A DNA stretch of 64,000 nt from Streptomyces sp. NBC_01197 (lineage in GTDB: Bacteria > Actinomycetota > Actinomycetes > Streptomycetales > Streptomycetaceae): positions 124,001 to 188,000 of the forward strand of contig NZ_CP108569.1 of assembly GCF_036010505.1 (NCBI RefSeq), in the 5' to 3' direction. A program made the translations under genes and the position numbers. Below are positions 9,522-18,139 of the stretch, in pieces (positions within the stretch are counted from its first letter, which is position 1; each line of letters opens with the position of its first letter). Below the pieces are notes generated by a model. The model did no database searches, had not been told where the DNA came from, and saw only the letters and a list, made by a program, of their open reading frames with translations.

Positions 9522-10127
9522 ATGACTGCCACCACCCGCCGCACCCTGAACCTCCGCAAGACCTCCGTCGCCGGTATCGCCGGCGCGGGCGCCGCCGCCA
9601 TCGCGCTGACCCTGGTCCCCCACTCCGCGCACGCCGCCGAACCCACCCGCACCGCGCCCGCCTCGGCCGCCGCCATCACCACCGCCCAGATCGCCAAACA
9701 GGCCGCCCACGCCGAGAAGGCCGCCCAGCACACCACCGCGGCGAAGAAGGCCCCCAAGGCCAAGCACACCGACGCCGTCACCGCGATCGTCAAGAGCACC
9801 AAGTACAGCAACAACCTCGACGGCTGGATCAAGGAATCACTGGCCATCATGAAGGCCAAGCACATACCCGGCAGCTACGAAGGCCTGCACCGCAACATCA
9901 TGCGCGAGTCCAGCGGCAACCCCAACGCCCAGAACAACTGGGACGTCAACGCCCAGAACGGCATCCCCTCCAAGGGACTCCTCCAGGTCATCCAGCCCAC
10001 CTTCGACACCTACCACGTCAAGGGCACCAAGAACAGCCTCACCGACCCCGTCGCCAACATCGTCGCCGCAGCCAACTACGCCGCCGACAAATACGGCTCG
10101 ATGGACAACGTCAACTCCGCCTACTGA
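9522..10127 (+). CDS. Secreted lytic transglycosylase-like protein (SLT domain)
   Basis: 201 residues from ATG 9522, preceded by GGAGAGG at 9508-9514. A long N-terminal signal region has LRKTSVAGIAGAGAAAIALT and an AHAAE cleavage site near residue 40. A low-complexity Ala/Lys/Thr linker (about 45-85) follows. The C-terminal 110 residues are an SLT fold: HRNIMRESSGNPNAQNNWD holds the catalytic glutamate (ESSGNP), and GIPSKGLLQVIQPTFDTYH matches the G-x-x-S-x-GLxQ-x-x-P-x-TF motif. The ending DKYGSMDNVNSAY is typical of short Streptomyces SLT proteins that act in the cell wall during growth or spore germination. It is a single gene followed by a hairpin terminator. Confidence 0.85.
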   Translation: MTATTRRTLNLRKTSVAGIAGAGAAAIALTLVPHSAHAAEPTRTAPASAAAITTAQIAKQAAHAEKAAQHTTAAKKAPKAKHTDAVTAIVKSTKYSNNLDGWIKESLAIMKAKHIPGSYEGLHRNIMRESSGNPNAQNNWDVNAQNGIPSKGLLQVIQPTFDTYHVKGTKNSLTDPVANIVAAANYAADKYGSMDNVNSAY

Positions 10128-10218
10128 CCAGGCAAACCGACCACACACCCCCACGACCACCTGAGTCCGTGGGACGGCCAACCCCCCCAGGGGGACGGCA
10201 GGACTCAGGTCCTGGCGA

Positions 10219-10256
10219 GGGCTGGAACAGGTTCATGGGTGGACCCGTTCCAGCCC
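10219..10256 (+). terminator. Rho-independent-type hairpin after the SLT gene
   Basis: A perfect 10-bp stem, GGGCTGGAAC (10219-10228) with GTTCCAGCCC (10247-10256), closes an 18-base loop about 90 bases after the stop codon. There is no U tract, as is usual in Streptomyces. Confidence 0.55.
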
Positions 10257-10467
10257 CCGCCCACCCACTCACCACACGCAGACAGACCGCGAGCAGCAAT
10301 CAGCTAGTGGCTCGGCTCAGATCCTTGATCGGGTATCTCCGTATGCTGCCGACCGGCCGTGATCACTTTCTGGATGTGCGGCTTGGTGCTGGCGGGAGGG
10401 CTTGGCGCGTGTCGGAGTGAACCGTTCCGGGTTCGGTAGAGACTCGATTCCATGAAAGGATCGAGTC

Positions 10468-10794
10468 ATGGCACGCCCTTCCTCCTATCCCCTTGAGCTG
10501 CGCAAACGAGCGGTCCGCATGGTCGCCGAGGTCCGTGGCGACTATCCGAACGAGTCGGCCGCGTTCAAGGCGGTCGCCGAGAAGCTCGGCATCGGATCGA
10601 CCGAGACGCTGCGCAAGTGGGTCCGTCAGGACCAGGTCGACGCAGGTGTCCGTCCCGGGCTCACCAGCGAGGAATCTGTGCAGGTCAAGGCCTTGAAGAA
10701 GGAAGTCGCCGAGCTGAAGCGGGCGAACGACATCCTGAAGGCCGCGGCGAGTTTCTTCGCGGCCGAGCTCGACCGGCCACACCTGCGCTCGTAG
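10468..10794 (+). CDS. IS3-family OrfA (HTH protein)
   Basis: 108 residues from ATG 10468. It begins ARPSSYPLELRKRAVRMVAE and has the transposase-8 helix-turn-helix (EKLGIGSTETLRKWVRQDQ, about 38-56), then a leucine-zipper-like helix with VKALKKEVAELKRANDILK and the typical ending AAASFFAAELDRP. It binds the terminal repeats; alone it usually represses transposition, and fused to OrfB by -1 frameshifting it forms the active transposase. Confidence 0.9.
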   Translation: MARPSSYPLELRKRAVRMVAEVRGDYPNESAAFKAVAEKLGIGSTETLRKWVRQDQVDAGVRPGLTSEESVQVKALKKEVAELKRANDILKAAASFFAAELDRPHLRS

Positions 10795-11720
10795 CGTTCA
10801 TCGACGAGCACCGGGACCGCTTCGGCGGTGTCGAGCCGATCTGCCGCGTGCTGACCACACACGACTGCAAGATCGCCCCCTCCACCTACTACGCCCACAA
10901 GAAGCGCATCGGAACCCCCTCGCCGCGAACGGTGCGGGACGAGGAACTCAAGCCCCTGATCCAGGAGGTCTTCGAGGCCAACTACCGTGTCTACGGGGCC
11001 AGGAAGATCTGGCGGACGCTGAATCGGCAGGGCCATACGGTGGCCCGCTGCACCGTCGAACGCCTGATGCGCGAGCTCGGCATCGCCGGCGCCGTCCGCG
11101 GCAAGAAGGTGATCACCACGATCACCGATCCGTCCGCCGAGCGTGCCCCGGACCTGGTAGACCGCGACTTCGTGGCAACGGCCCCGAACCGGTGCTGGGT
11201 CGCGGACTTCACCCACATCGCCACCTTCGCCGGTGTCGTCCACGTCGCGTTCGTCGTTGACACCTTCTCCCGTCGGATCGTCGGCTGGTCCGCCGCCACG
11301 TCGAAGGAGACCAGGCTTGTCCTGGACGCCCTGGAGATGGCGTTGTGGCAGCGCGACCGCGACGGATTCCCGCACAAAGCAGGCGAGTTGATACATCACT
11401 CGGACGCCGGGTCGCAATACACGAGCTTCCGGCTCGCCGAGCATCTGGATGCCGTTGGCATCGCGGCCTCGATCGGTTCGGTCGGCGACGCCTACGACAA
11501 TGCCCTCATGGAGTCCACGATCGGCCTGTTCAAAACCGAGCTGATCAAGCCGGGCCGCCCCTGGAAGACGCTCTCCCAGGTCGAACTCGCCACGGCCGAG
11601 TGGGTCGACTGGTACTGCCACCGCCGCCTCCACGGTGAGATAGGGCACATCTCACCCGTCGAATACGAGATCAACTACCAGCTCGCCGCAACGAAACGCC
11701 AGGTCACAACCACAATCTGA
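10752..11720 (+). CDS. IS3-family OrfB (DDE integrase core), expressed by -1 frameshift
   Basis: The frame is -1 relative to OrfA. No ATG or GTG lies between the overlap and the first conserved residues (VAFIDEHRDRFGGVEPICRVL), which supports expression as an OrfA-OrfB fusion; the start given is only the approximate overlap. It contains the HTH_21 region (FEANYRVYGARKIWRTL), then the rve core with the DDE residues in CWVADFTHI, LIHHSDAGSQYTS and DNALMESTIGLFKTELI, and the ending HRRLHGEIGHISPVEYE. All catalytic residues are present. The exact slip site was not determined. Confidence 0.88.
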   Translation, partial: FLRGRARPATPALVAFIDEHRDRFGGVEPICRVLTTHDCKIAPSTYYAHKKRIGTPSPRTVRDEELKPLIQEVFEANYRVYGARKIWRTLNRQGHTVARCTVERLMRELGIAGAVRGKKVITTITDPSAERAPDLVDRDFVATAPNRCWVADFTHIATFAGVVHVAFVVDTFSRRIVGWSAATSKETRLVLDALEMALWQRDRDGFPHKAGELIHHSDAGSQYTSFRLAEHLDAVGIAASIGSVGDAYDNALMESTIGLFKTELIKPGRPWKTLSQVELATAEWVDWYCHRRLHGEIGHISPVEYEINYQLAATKRQVTTTI

Positions 11721-11750
11721 GATCTCTACCGAACCCGGAACGGTTCAGAG

Positions 11751-12109
11751 AAGGCCGTGTGGAACTCGGTGCCGTTGGGTGTGTTCCTCGCTGTGACAGT
11801 TCGCCCCAAGGTGCCAAATCAGCGTCGTCGAAGTCGTCGAACTGGCCGGTCGCGGCGTCACCGCGGACGCGGCTGCGAACCGTTGGGTACTTGAGGTCGG
11901 GAACCCTCGCTGGACGGCCTCACCCTGGCCGACAAGATCAGCGACTTCGGCGAGCGGAAGGACCAGCTCGTCGAACTGTGGCAGGAGTATGGAACCGGTG
12001 AGGTCGACGTGGCGGCCTTCGAGACCCGGCTCGCGGTAATCGTCGCCGCCATGGAGAAGTGACCCTCGGCCCCGGAGGAGCCTGTAGAGGACTTCTCAAG
12101 CCGCCTTCG
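11751..12109 (+). other. Decayed stretch with an unidentified gene tail
   Basis: From about 11900 to the TGA at 12060 one frame reads LDGLTLADKISDFGERKDQL, then VELWQEYGTGEVDVAAFE and a final VAAMEK. This charged helical tail looks like real protein, reminiscent of the coiled-coil region of large serine recombinases, but a stop lies just upstream and no other part of a gene is visible. It is probably a remnant trapped between IS3 and the IS630 fragment. Confidence 0.3.
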
Positions 12110-12680
12110 CCGGGTACTGAGTCCAAACACGGATGAGTGAGTCGGAGGCGAAGGCCGTCTTCGGTGCGGACGGGCGTTGCGCCAACAGGTGTAGGCGGCG
12201 ATCGCGGCGTTCTGCTCACCGTGACTGCGGTAGTCGGTTCCGTTGAGAGCGAAGTAGCGCATGGCGGCGAACTCGGCCTCGATCCAGCTCAGCCGCGACC
12301 CGTAGGGCGGCAGCAGGTCAGGCTCCAGGTGGAGAACGCGGCGATGCGCCAGTCGGCGGGAGACGTCCGGCCGATCAGGCAGATATGCTCGCGCATCTGG
12401 CCACCGATCGACCTGGGGCGCCCCCTCTCCATTCCGGGTCGAGCGCGTCGAACCCCCGCTGGTTGAAGGCGTGGCTGACAGCGCGCACATAGTCGACGCT
12501 GACCTGCATCAACGAGGTAATGTCCGGCACCGACTGGCCTTGCGCGGACATCAGCACGACGATCGCCCGCCGCAGCTCGCCGGGTACTTCGCACTTCGAC
12601 TGGTCTGCTGCAGCCGACGCCCTTCCTCCATGCTCACCGGTCGAACGAACACCCCCGGACGACGCCCCACGACCACCTCC
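12110..12680 (-). pseudogene. IS630-family transposase remnant with the core deleted
   Basis: Reading leftwards from about 12680, the N-terminal HTH region of an IS630 transposase is clear: KCEVPGELRRAIVVLMSAQG, SVPDITSLMQVSVDYVRAV, FNQRGFDALDPEW. It continues to REHICLIGRTSPADW and AFSTWSL. It then jumps, in another frame, to the C-terminal block PPYGSRLSWIEAEFAAMRYF and GEQNAAIAAYTCWRNAR. The segment that should carry the catalytic aspartates is missing, and the joints are out of frame, so the gene is dead. Confidence 0.75.
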
Positions 12681-12775
12681 ATGATCACGACCTATTACCT
12701 GGCCAGGGATCCGAGACGAGCCACTGGCAGCCACATGAACCTGCGCCCCGAGCGACTGCCGCGACGCTCCAGCAG

Positions 12776-13258
12776 TCAGATCCTGTGGTGCAGTGTCACC
12801 AACCGCAGATCCTTGGCCGGACCACACACTCGCCACACCACCCACCAGCAATCCACCCCCACCACACCGAACTCGCCGCGATAGACATCCTCGGCGCACG
12901 GATGACCGGCAACGCACCGCCCGTCACGCAGGTCCAGAGCATGGAACGGGCGGCCGTCGGCAAACCGCACAAAGGCCGCCCCGTCCCCGGCCGGCTCGAG
13001 GAGATACTCACGGCAGGCGGGCCGGGTCACCCCGCCCCACGTGAACTCTCCCCGCTCGACCTGCCGCAGGCCGACGCCAAGCTCCCCACGTACGAAGTCG
13101 GTCGTACCCCGGAACCTGCCATACCGGTCCTCGGACAGGTCATACACCGACCTCTCGACCCGCCATCGTCCCGCGAGATACCCCAGAGTGTCCGCCACAT
13201 GGTGAAATCCGCCCGGTAGCGAGACGTCCCCGCCCGCCGCCGTGTCCTGTCGCCCCAC
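12776..13258 (-). CDS. DUF6314 family protein
   Basis: 160 residues. GYLAGRWRVERSVYDL near the start, then RFRGTTDFV, a glycine/tryptophan-rich middle (GEFTWGGVTRPACREYLLEP) and a C-terminal HPCAEDVYRGEFGV and WWVVWRVCGPAKDLRLVT. This pattern, a small beta-barrel-like protein, matches the family now called DUF6314, found widely in actinomycetes without a known function. The start at 13258 could be moved a few codons downstream. It lies between transposon remnants and an exporter gene and appears intact. Confidence 0.65.
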   Translation of the reverse strand: MGRQDTAAGGDVSLPGGFHHVADTLGYLAGRWRVERSVYDLSEDRYGRFRGTTDFVRGELGVGLRQVERGEFTWGGVTRPACREYLLEPAGDGAAFVRFADGRPFHALDLRDGRCVAGHPCAEDVYRGEFGVVGVDCWWVVWRVCGPAKDLRLVTLHHRI

Positions 13259-13429
13259 TGTCCCACCGCCCTGCCGGTCCGTCCTGCCGGCCCGTCCTGC
13301 CGGTCCTCCGCCATGCTAGGCCCCGGTACCGGCCCACAGCTCATCCGGGGCCGGACGAGCGCACCGCTTCGCCACCCCCGGCACCACATGAAGAGGCCGC
13401 AGAAACTGTTCATCCGCCACTGCCCCCTG

Positions 13430-15034
13430 TCAGCAGTCGTGGGCCGGCGCGGTCCCGCTATCCCTGGGGCCGCCAGGGCCGGCAGGGTCGGCATCGCGGC
13501 GCCGGCCCGGCTCCAGCGGCGGGAGCGCCGGCGCGCCGTGCACGTTGCACTCCGGGCGGGCTCGCGAAGTGTCCTCGGCGGGCCGCAGCACATCGGCCGG
13601 CACCGTGACCCACGACACGGCCCCGCCCAGCACCATGAGCCCGGCACAGACCAGCACCGCCTCACCGAAGGCACGGTCAACCGAGGAGACAGTGCGGTAT
13701 CCGCTGCCGGACAGGCCGACCGCGAGCGGCAGAGCGGCCACCGCGAGCAACTGCGCAACCCGCGCGGCCGCGTTGTTGACGCCGCTGGCGATGCCGGCCC
13801 TCCGTACATCGACGGACGCCAGAACCGTCGCGGTCAGCGGCGCGACGAACATACTCATACCGAACCCCAGCACCACCACAGCGGGCAGTACATCCGCCCA
13901 GTACGAACCACCCGGATGTACCCGGCGCAGCAGCAGCATGCCCGCCGCCGCGACCAGGGGGCCCAGGGTCAGCAGCGGGCGCGGGCCGATCCGCTGCGTC
14001 AGCGCACCTGCCGGCCCCGACAGCAGCATCATCAAGATGGTGATCGGCAGCGAGGCCACCCCGGCGGTCAGTGCCTCGTACCCCAGGCCGTTCTGCAACT
14101 GCGTGGGCAGCAGGAAGAACACCCCGCCGATCGCCGCGTAGAGACACAGCGTGACCAGATTGACCGACGTGAACAGCTTCACCCGGAACATCCCCAGCGG
14201 GAGCATGGGATGCCCCGTGCTGCGCTCCCGCCGTACGAACAACGCGATGAACACCAGCCCGGCCAGCACCGCCGCGATCACCGTCGGCCCGAAACCACCG
14301 GTCGCATCGATCAGCGCATAGGTGACACCGGCCAGACCGAGAGCAGCGAGCACGGCACCCGCCACATCGAACCGCCCACTCGCCTGCCAGTCACGGCTCT
14401 CCGGCACCCAACGCACCGCGAGCAGCAGCACAGCAAGGGCGAGCGGCGCGTTGATGTAGAAAATCCACCGCCAGCCCGGCCCATCCACCAACCACCCACC
14501 CAGAAACGGCCCGACAGAGGTCGCCACGCCACCCAGGCCCGACCACAGCCCAACCGCCCTGGCCCGGTCCCCCTCCCGGAACGTGCCCTGCACCAACGCC
14601 AGCGACCCCGGCGTGAGCAACGCCCCGCCCACTCCCTGCAATGCACGAGCCGCGATCAACGCACCATCATTCGGCGCCAGCCCGCACAACACCGACGCCA
14701 CCGCGAACCACACCACCCCGATCATGAAAACCCGACGCCGCCCATAACGGTCCCCGAGCCCGCCACCGAGCAGAATCAACCCCGCGAGCGGGAGCATGTA
14801 CGCGGTGAGAGTCCACTGGAGCGCCGACAACGGCACACCGAAATCGGCTCCGATCCGCGGCAACGCGACATTGACCACCGTGCCGTCCAGCATCGTCATG
14901 CCCGAACCAAGCACCGCACACGCCAACACACCACGCCCAGCCCGAGAAGCCAACGGCACAACCCCGGCCCGGCCCGGACCACCCCCACCCGCCCGGGAGA
15001 CGGCCCCGGTGGGGCAGTCCCGGTCCCGTGCCAC
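13430..15034 (-). CDS. DHA2 (EmrB/QacA)-type MFS drug exporter
   Basis: 534 residues if begun at GTG 15034, which has GAGGGG about nine bases upstream. GTGs near 14960 would give a shorter protein starting just before the first helix. The 14-helix DHA2 pattern is seen: LDGTVVNVALPRIGADFG in helix 1 (the D...TVVNVALP motif C of helix 1), GDRYGRRRVF in loop 2-3 (motif A), and GPFLGGWLVDGPGWRWIF (motif C in helix 5). A Pro/Arg-rich tail follows the last helix. It is likely a proton antiporter exporting small hydrophobic compounds at the cytoplasmic membrane. No TetR or MarR gene is adjacent, so regulation is unknown. Confidence 0.85.
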   Translation of the reverse strand: MARDRDCPTGAVSRAGGGGPGRAGVVPLASRAGRGVLACAVLGSGMTMLDGTVVNVALPRIGADFGVPLSALQWTLTAYMLPLAGLILLGGGLGDRYGRRRVFMIGVVWFAVASVLCGLAPNDGALIAARALQGVGGALLTPGSLALVQGTFREGDRARAVGLWSGLGGVATSVGPFLGGWLVDGPGWRWIFYINAPLALAVLLLAVRWVPESRDWQASGRFDVAGAVLAALGLAGVTYALIDATGGFGPTVIAAVLAGLVFIALFVRRERSTGHPMLPLGMFRVKLFTSVNLVTLCLYAAIGGVFFLLPTQLQNGLGYEALTAGVASLPITILMMLLSGPAGALTQRIGPRPLLTLGPLVAAAGMLLLRRVHPGGSYWADVLPAVVVLGFGMSMFVAPLTATVLASVDVRRAGIASGVNNAAARVAQLLAVAALPLAVGLSGSGYRTVSSVDRAFGEAVLVCAGLMVLGGAVSWVTVPADVLRPAEDTSRARPECNVHGAPALPPLEPGRRRDADPAGPGGPRDSGTAPAHDC

Positions 15035-15307
15035 GTCACCGCGCCCCTCGCCGTGGTCCGTACCGCCACCGGCAGAGCCCTGATCCACCCATCGCCTCCA
15101 GTGGCATTCGCGTTCACCATGCACCGCAGACAGGCACAGGCCAGCCCCGCCGACGGAACAGTTCGCACTCCAGCCTGGCCCAAGACCGCCGCACACGCAC
15201 CACCACCATCGGGCCAGGCGGACGAGCGGGCTCGTACATCACCCACACCACTACGAGCCACCAGGCCCACTCCGGCGTGGGTGGCGGGTGCGCGCTGCGA
15301 CGGCCCG

Positions 15308-15747
15308 TCAGGCAGCCGAGAGGAGCACTCCCTGGGGATCGAAGTGTGGCTTGAGGGCCTTTGCCCTGACCCGAGCCGGCTCCCGGACATAGGTGAGATA
15401 GGCATCGAGGTTCTTCGGCCCGATACCGTGCTCGGCACTGAAGCTACCGTGGTGCTCGCGGACGACGGTGTCCAGAACGGCACGAGTCACCGCCGCTGTG
15501 TCGGTCTCCGCCGGGAGGGGCAGCAGCAGAGGGAGGCCGCCGTCGCCGTAATGGCCCCAGTTCCAGGGGCTTGCTTCCGGGCCACTGTTCGGTCAATCAC
15601 GCTGTCAGGCAGGTGCGGAGCGCGGAGATTCCCGTGCGGGAGACCGAGATGTCGAAGGAGCATCGGATGCATCCGGTGAGTGATTTCCGGCACGGCGTGC
15701 CGGGCTTCCCACATCCGGCCGACGGGACCGACGGTGGCATCGGTCAC
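15308..15747 (-). pseudogene. C-terminal remnant of an FAD-linked oxidase (glycolate oxidase/D-lactate dehydrogenase type)
   Basis: In pieces from three frames the sequence reads WEARHAVPEITHRM, then SFDISVSRTGISALR, then WGHYGDGGLPLLLPLP, then SFSAEHGIGPKNLDAYL and ALKPHFDPQGVLLSAA. This is the order of the FAD-oxidase C domain (GHxGDGNxH, SAEHGIG, xDPxGxLNPG). At least two frame changes and loss of the whole FAD-binding N-terminus make it non-functional. The last 60 codons (15308-15490) still form an open frame. Confidence 0.7.
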
Positions 15748-15803
15748 CTAGAGCCTCTCGTTTGGATCAAGCTGTTGGAGCGGTCCTCCGCTACAGTGCG
15801 AGG

Positions 15804-16166
15804 ATGACGATCCGTCGCATCATGCCCAACGTCGTCACCCAGGACATCGAAGAGAGCCAAAGCTTCTACAGCGATTTCCTGGGCATGGACGTGCGCATGG
15901 ACGAGCCCGGCTTCTTGATGTTGGCCTCGCCCGGTAACCCGACGGCACAGATGACCGTGGTCTCCCCTGCCGCAGACTCATGGGACCCGCATACCGCCCA
16001 TTCGACACTGGCGGTCGAAGTCGAGGACGTTGACGCCGCGTACGCCGCGGCCGAGCGCCAGGGGTACCAGGTGGTCTATCCCTTGACCACGGAACCATGG
16101 GGAATCCGACGTTTCTTTGTTCAGGCACCCGACGGAAGTGTCATCAACGTCCACAGTCACGTCTGA
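15804..16166 (+). CDS. VOC (glyoxalase/bleomycin-resistance) family protein
   Basis: 120 residues from ATG 15804. It shows the paired beta-alpha-beta-beta-beta units: MPNVVTQDIEESQSFYSDFL, FLMLASPGNPTAQMTVVS, then AVEVEDVDAAYAAAERQGY and WGIRRFFVQAPDGSVINVHSH. The ending PDGSVINVHSH resembles metal- or ligand-binding C-termini of the fold. The likely role is binding or converting a small electrophile or antibiotic; the substrate is unknown. Its 3' end overlaps the end of the IS5-type transposase on the other strand by 23 bp. The sequence just upstream (15751-15769) resembles the outer end of that same element. Confidence 0.78.
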   Translation: MTIRRIMPNVVTQDIEESQSFYSDFLGMDVRMDEPGFLMLASPGNPTAQMTVVSPAADSWDPHTAHSTLAVEVEDVDAAYAAAERQGYQVVYPLTTEPWGIRRFFVQAPDGSVINVHSHV

Positions 16167-17018
16167 GGATGAAGGATCGGGCGGACCAGAGGAAAATACC
16201 GGCGATGTGGAGTCCGGCCAGATAGATGGTGGCGGTCTTCTCGTAGCGGGTGGCGATCCCGCGCCACTGCTTCAGGCGGTTGATGCACCGTTCGACAGCG
16301 TTGCGCCACTTGTAAGTCTCACGGTCGAAGGCCGGTGGTCTGCCGCCGCGGCTGCCCCGGCGGAGCCGGTGTCCGCGCTGGTCGGCGGGGACGGGGATCA
16401 CTGCCCGGATGCCGCGCTTGCGCAGGTGCTCGCGGATCGCGCGGGAGGAGTACGCCTTGTCGGCCAGGACCAGGTCCGGCCTGGTGCGGGGCCGTCCTCG
16501 CCGACGAGGAACGCGCAGGCGGGCCATGACGTCGGTGAAGGCGGGCGCGTCACCGGCCTGTCCGGCGGTGAGGTGAAAGGCCAGTGGGCGGCAGCGGTCG
16601 TCGGCGGCGAGGTGGATCTTCGTGCTCAGTCCGCCGCGGGACCGGCCGATGGCGTGGTCGTCAGGTTCGCCCGCCGGGGCCCCTTTTTCCGGGCCCCGGC
16701 CGCGGGCTGGTGAGCCCGCACGATCGTGGAGTCCACCGACACGGCCCAGTTGAGGTCCCCGTCCGCGTTGGCCTGGGCCACCAGAGTGGTGAAGACCCGC
16801 TCCCACGTGCCGTCGACAGCCCACATCCGCAGCCGGTTGTAGACACCTCGCCAGTTGCCGTACTTCTCCGGCAGGTGAACCCACTGCGTGCCAGTCTGGA
16901 TCTTGAAGGCAATCGCGTCGACCACCTCTCGATGGTCCCGCCAACGGCCACCCCGCCTCGGCGTCCGATCCGGAAGCAACGGCTCGATCCGCGCCCACTG
17001 CGCATCAGTCAACGACAC
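16144..17018 (-). CDS. IS5-family transposase in two frames (-1 frameshift)
   Basis: The first frame starts at GTG 17018 (SLTDAQWARIEPLLPDRTPR) and runs to a stop at 16626. It contains GTQWVHLPEKYGNWRGVYNR and the first catalytic aspartate in AVSVDSTIVRAH. The second frame, -1 relative to the first, takes over near 16670-16690 (AGEPDDHAIGRSRGGLSTK) and carries LVLADKAYSSRAIR and the glutamate block AVERCINRLKQWRGIATRYEK, ending at 16144. A run of five A followed by GGGG sits at the switch, so a programmed -1 slip, common in IS427-type elements, is plausible. All DDE residues can be seen across the two frames. Confidence 0.82.
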
Positions 17019-17049
17019 CAACGACCAACTGATCCAAACGAAACTGCCC
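16144..17049 (-). mobile_element. IS5-family (IS427-like) insertion sequence, left end uncertain
   Basis: The transposase reads leftwards. The 5' end of the element lies near 17030-17049, where the plus strand reads TGATCCAAACGAAACTGCCC. A matching inverted end is not found directly after the transposase stop, but 15751-15769 reads GAGCCTCTCGTTTGGATCA and shares the 12-base core TCGTTTGGATCA in inverse orientation. The element may therefore extend to 15751 and include the VOC gene. Confidence 0.6.
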
Positions 17050-17271
17050 AGCCGCGCTCGGCGAGTTGCGCGAGTGCCGTGACAAGCCGCTGCTCGGCGT
17101 GTTCGTCGGCGGTCGCATACTCCACCAGCACCGGTGGTCGTCGCCCGTCGGCAAGCGCTGGAGCAGGTCGGGCGGTGCGTGCCGAGCAGGTCAGCGACGA
17201 GGGTGCCGGCCACCCGCAGGCCACTGGGCCAACCGAGGAGGGGGTACCTTCACGTCTCGGTGCGGCGGTGC
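17050..17271 (-). pseudogene. Unidentified gene remnant cut by the IS5 element
   Basis: One minus frame reads ADGRRPPVLVEYATADEHAE and RLVTALAQLAERGWAV up to the element end at about 17049, then becomes element sequence. It looks like the start or middle of an ordinary helical protein that was interrupted. No family is recognised. Confidence 0.3.
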
Positions 17272-18012
17272 TTACGGTTTGTGGGTTACCCAGAGCATTT
17301 CTGCCGGCCAGCGGTATGCCCAGTCAGGCGGGTCGGTTTGGTTGTAGCCGTTGGCTGTTCCGGGTTCGGGCCGCGGCTCGATGAGGTCGTCGATGACGAG
17401 ACCTGCGCCGCGCAGGACCTTGATCCAGCCGCCGTAGGTGAGCTGATAGCTGACCGCGCCCTGGTCTTCGGCGATGGTGGCCAGCCCGAAGTAGTCCTGC
17501 TGCAGCGTCTTGGTTACGCGGCTGGCGGCTTCGTCGTAGCAGGCTTCGAACCATGGGCTGGCGACGTTGAACACCAGGCGCCCACCGCGGCGCAGGATGC
17601 GTGCGGCCTGCGGGATGGCCAGGTGCGGGGGCGCCCAGCTAAGCCCGCCGTAGTCACAGAACACCAGGTCGAAGCTGTCGGCGGCGAACGGGAGGTTTTC
17701 GGCGGCGCCTTGCACCAGCGGGTAGCGGGCAGCTCCCATCTCGCGAGCTGCCGCGGCGAGCTGGGCTTCGGACAGGTCGAGCCCTATCACCGTGGCGTCC
17801 TCAGCGGCGAGCGCCCTGGACCACTGGCCGGCGCCGCAGCCGAGTTCGAGGACGCGCTTGCCGGTGACGTCGCCCAGGGCGTGCAGGTGCGCGTCGGGGA
17901 TGGCGTACGTGCCCCACAACCGGGGCGTTGCGCCGATCTGCGGGTCGTGCTCGTGCTGGTAGGCGCTGCTGATCTGGTTCCAGAACCGCCGGTTGGCAGA
18001 AATGCTGTCCAC
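17272..18012 (-). CDS. Class I SAM-dependent methyltransferase
   Basis: 246 residues from GTG 18012 (DSISANRRFWNQISSAYQHEHD); the frame is open further upstream but that part is unlike the family. The SAM-binding motif I is VLELGCGAGQWSRAL (about residues 53-67), motif II VIGLDLSEAQLAAA, and later FDLVFCDYGGLSW and ARILRRGGRLVFNVASPW. The C-terminal GYNQTDPPDWAYRWPAEMLW is typical of Streptomyces ubiE/COQ5-like small-molecule methyltransferases. The substrate is unknown. It appears intact although both sides are transposon debris. Confidence 0.82.
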   Translation of the reverse strand: MDSISANRRFWNQISSAYQHEHDPQIGATPRLWGTYAIPDAHLHALGDVTGKRVLELGCGAGQWSRALAAEDATVIGLDLSEAQLAAAAREMGAARYPLVQGAAENLPFAADSFDLVFCDYGGLSWAPPHLAIPQAARILRRGGRLVFNVASPWFEACYDEAASRVTKTLQQDYFGLATIAEDQGAVSYQLTYGGWIKVLRGAGLVIDDLIEPRPEPGTANGYNQTDPPDWAYRWPAEMLWVTHKP

Positions 18013-18139
18013 GCGCCGACTCAAGCATTGCCTGCGGGGGGCGGTCAACACGATTGTGCTGGGACCGGGAACGTTCACCGGTTCACGGGTGTCCTGTCTG
18101 GCTGCCGATGCGATCGGGTGGGGTCGATCGACTCGTTCC

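Larger units (their letters stand above)
10418..11747 (+). mobile_element. Complete IS3-family insertion sequence
   Basis: 1,330 bp bounded by perfect 25-bp inverted repeats (10418-10442 and 11723-11747) that begin TGAACCGTTCCGGG. The trinucleotide GAG lies directly outside both ends (10415-10417 and 11748-11750), a 3-bp target duplication as expected for IS3. Two overlapping transposase frames in the usual OrfA/-1/OrfB arrangement are intact. The element looks recent and potentially active. Confidence 0.92.

Noticed and set aside
13313..15679. 788-codon plus frame opposite the DHA2 exporter
   Set aside because: Rich in His, Gln and Arg with no motif; shadow of the exporter gene.
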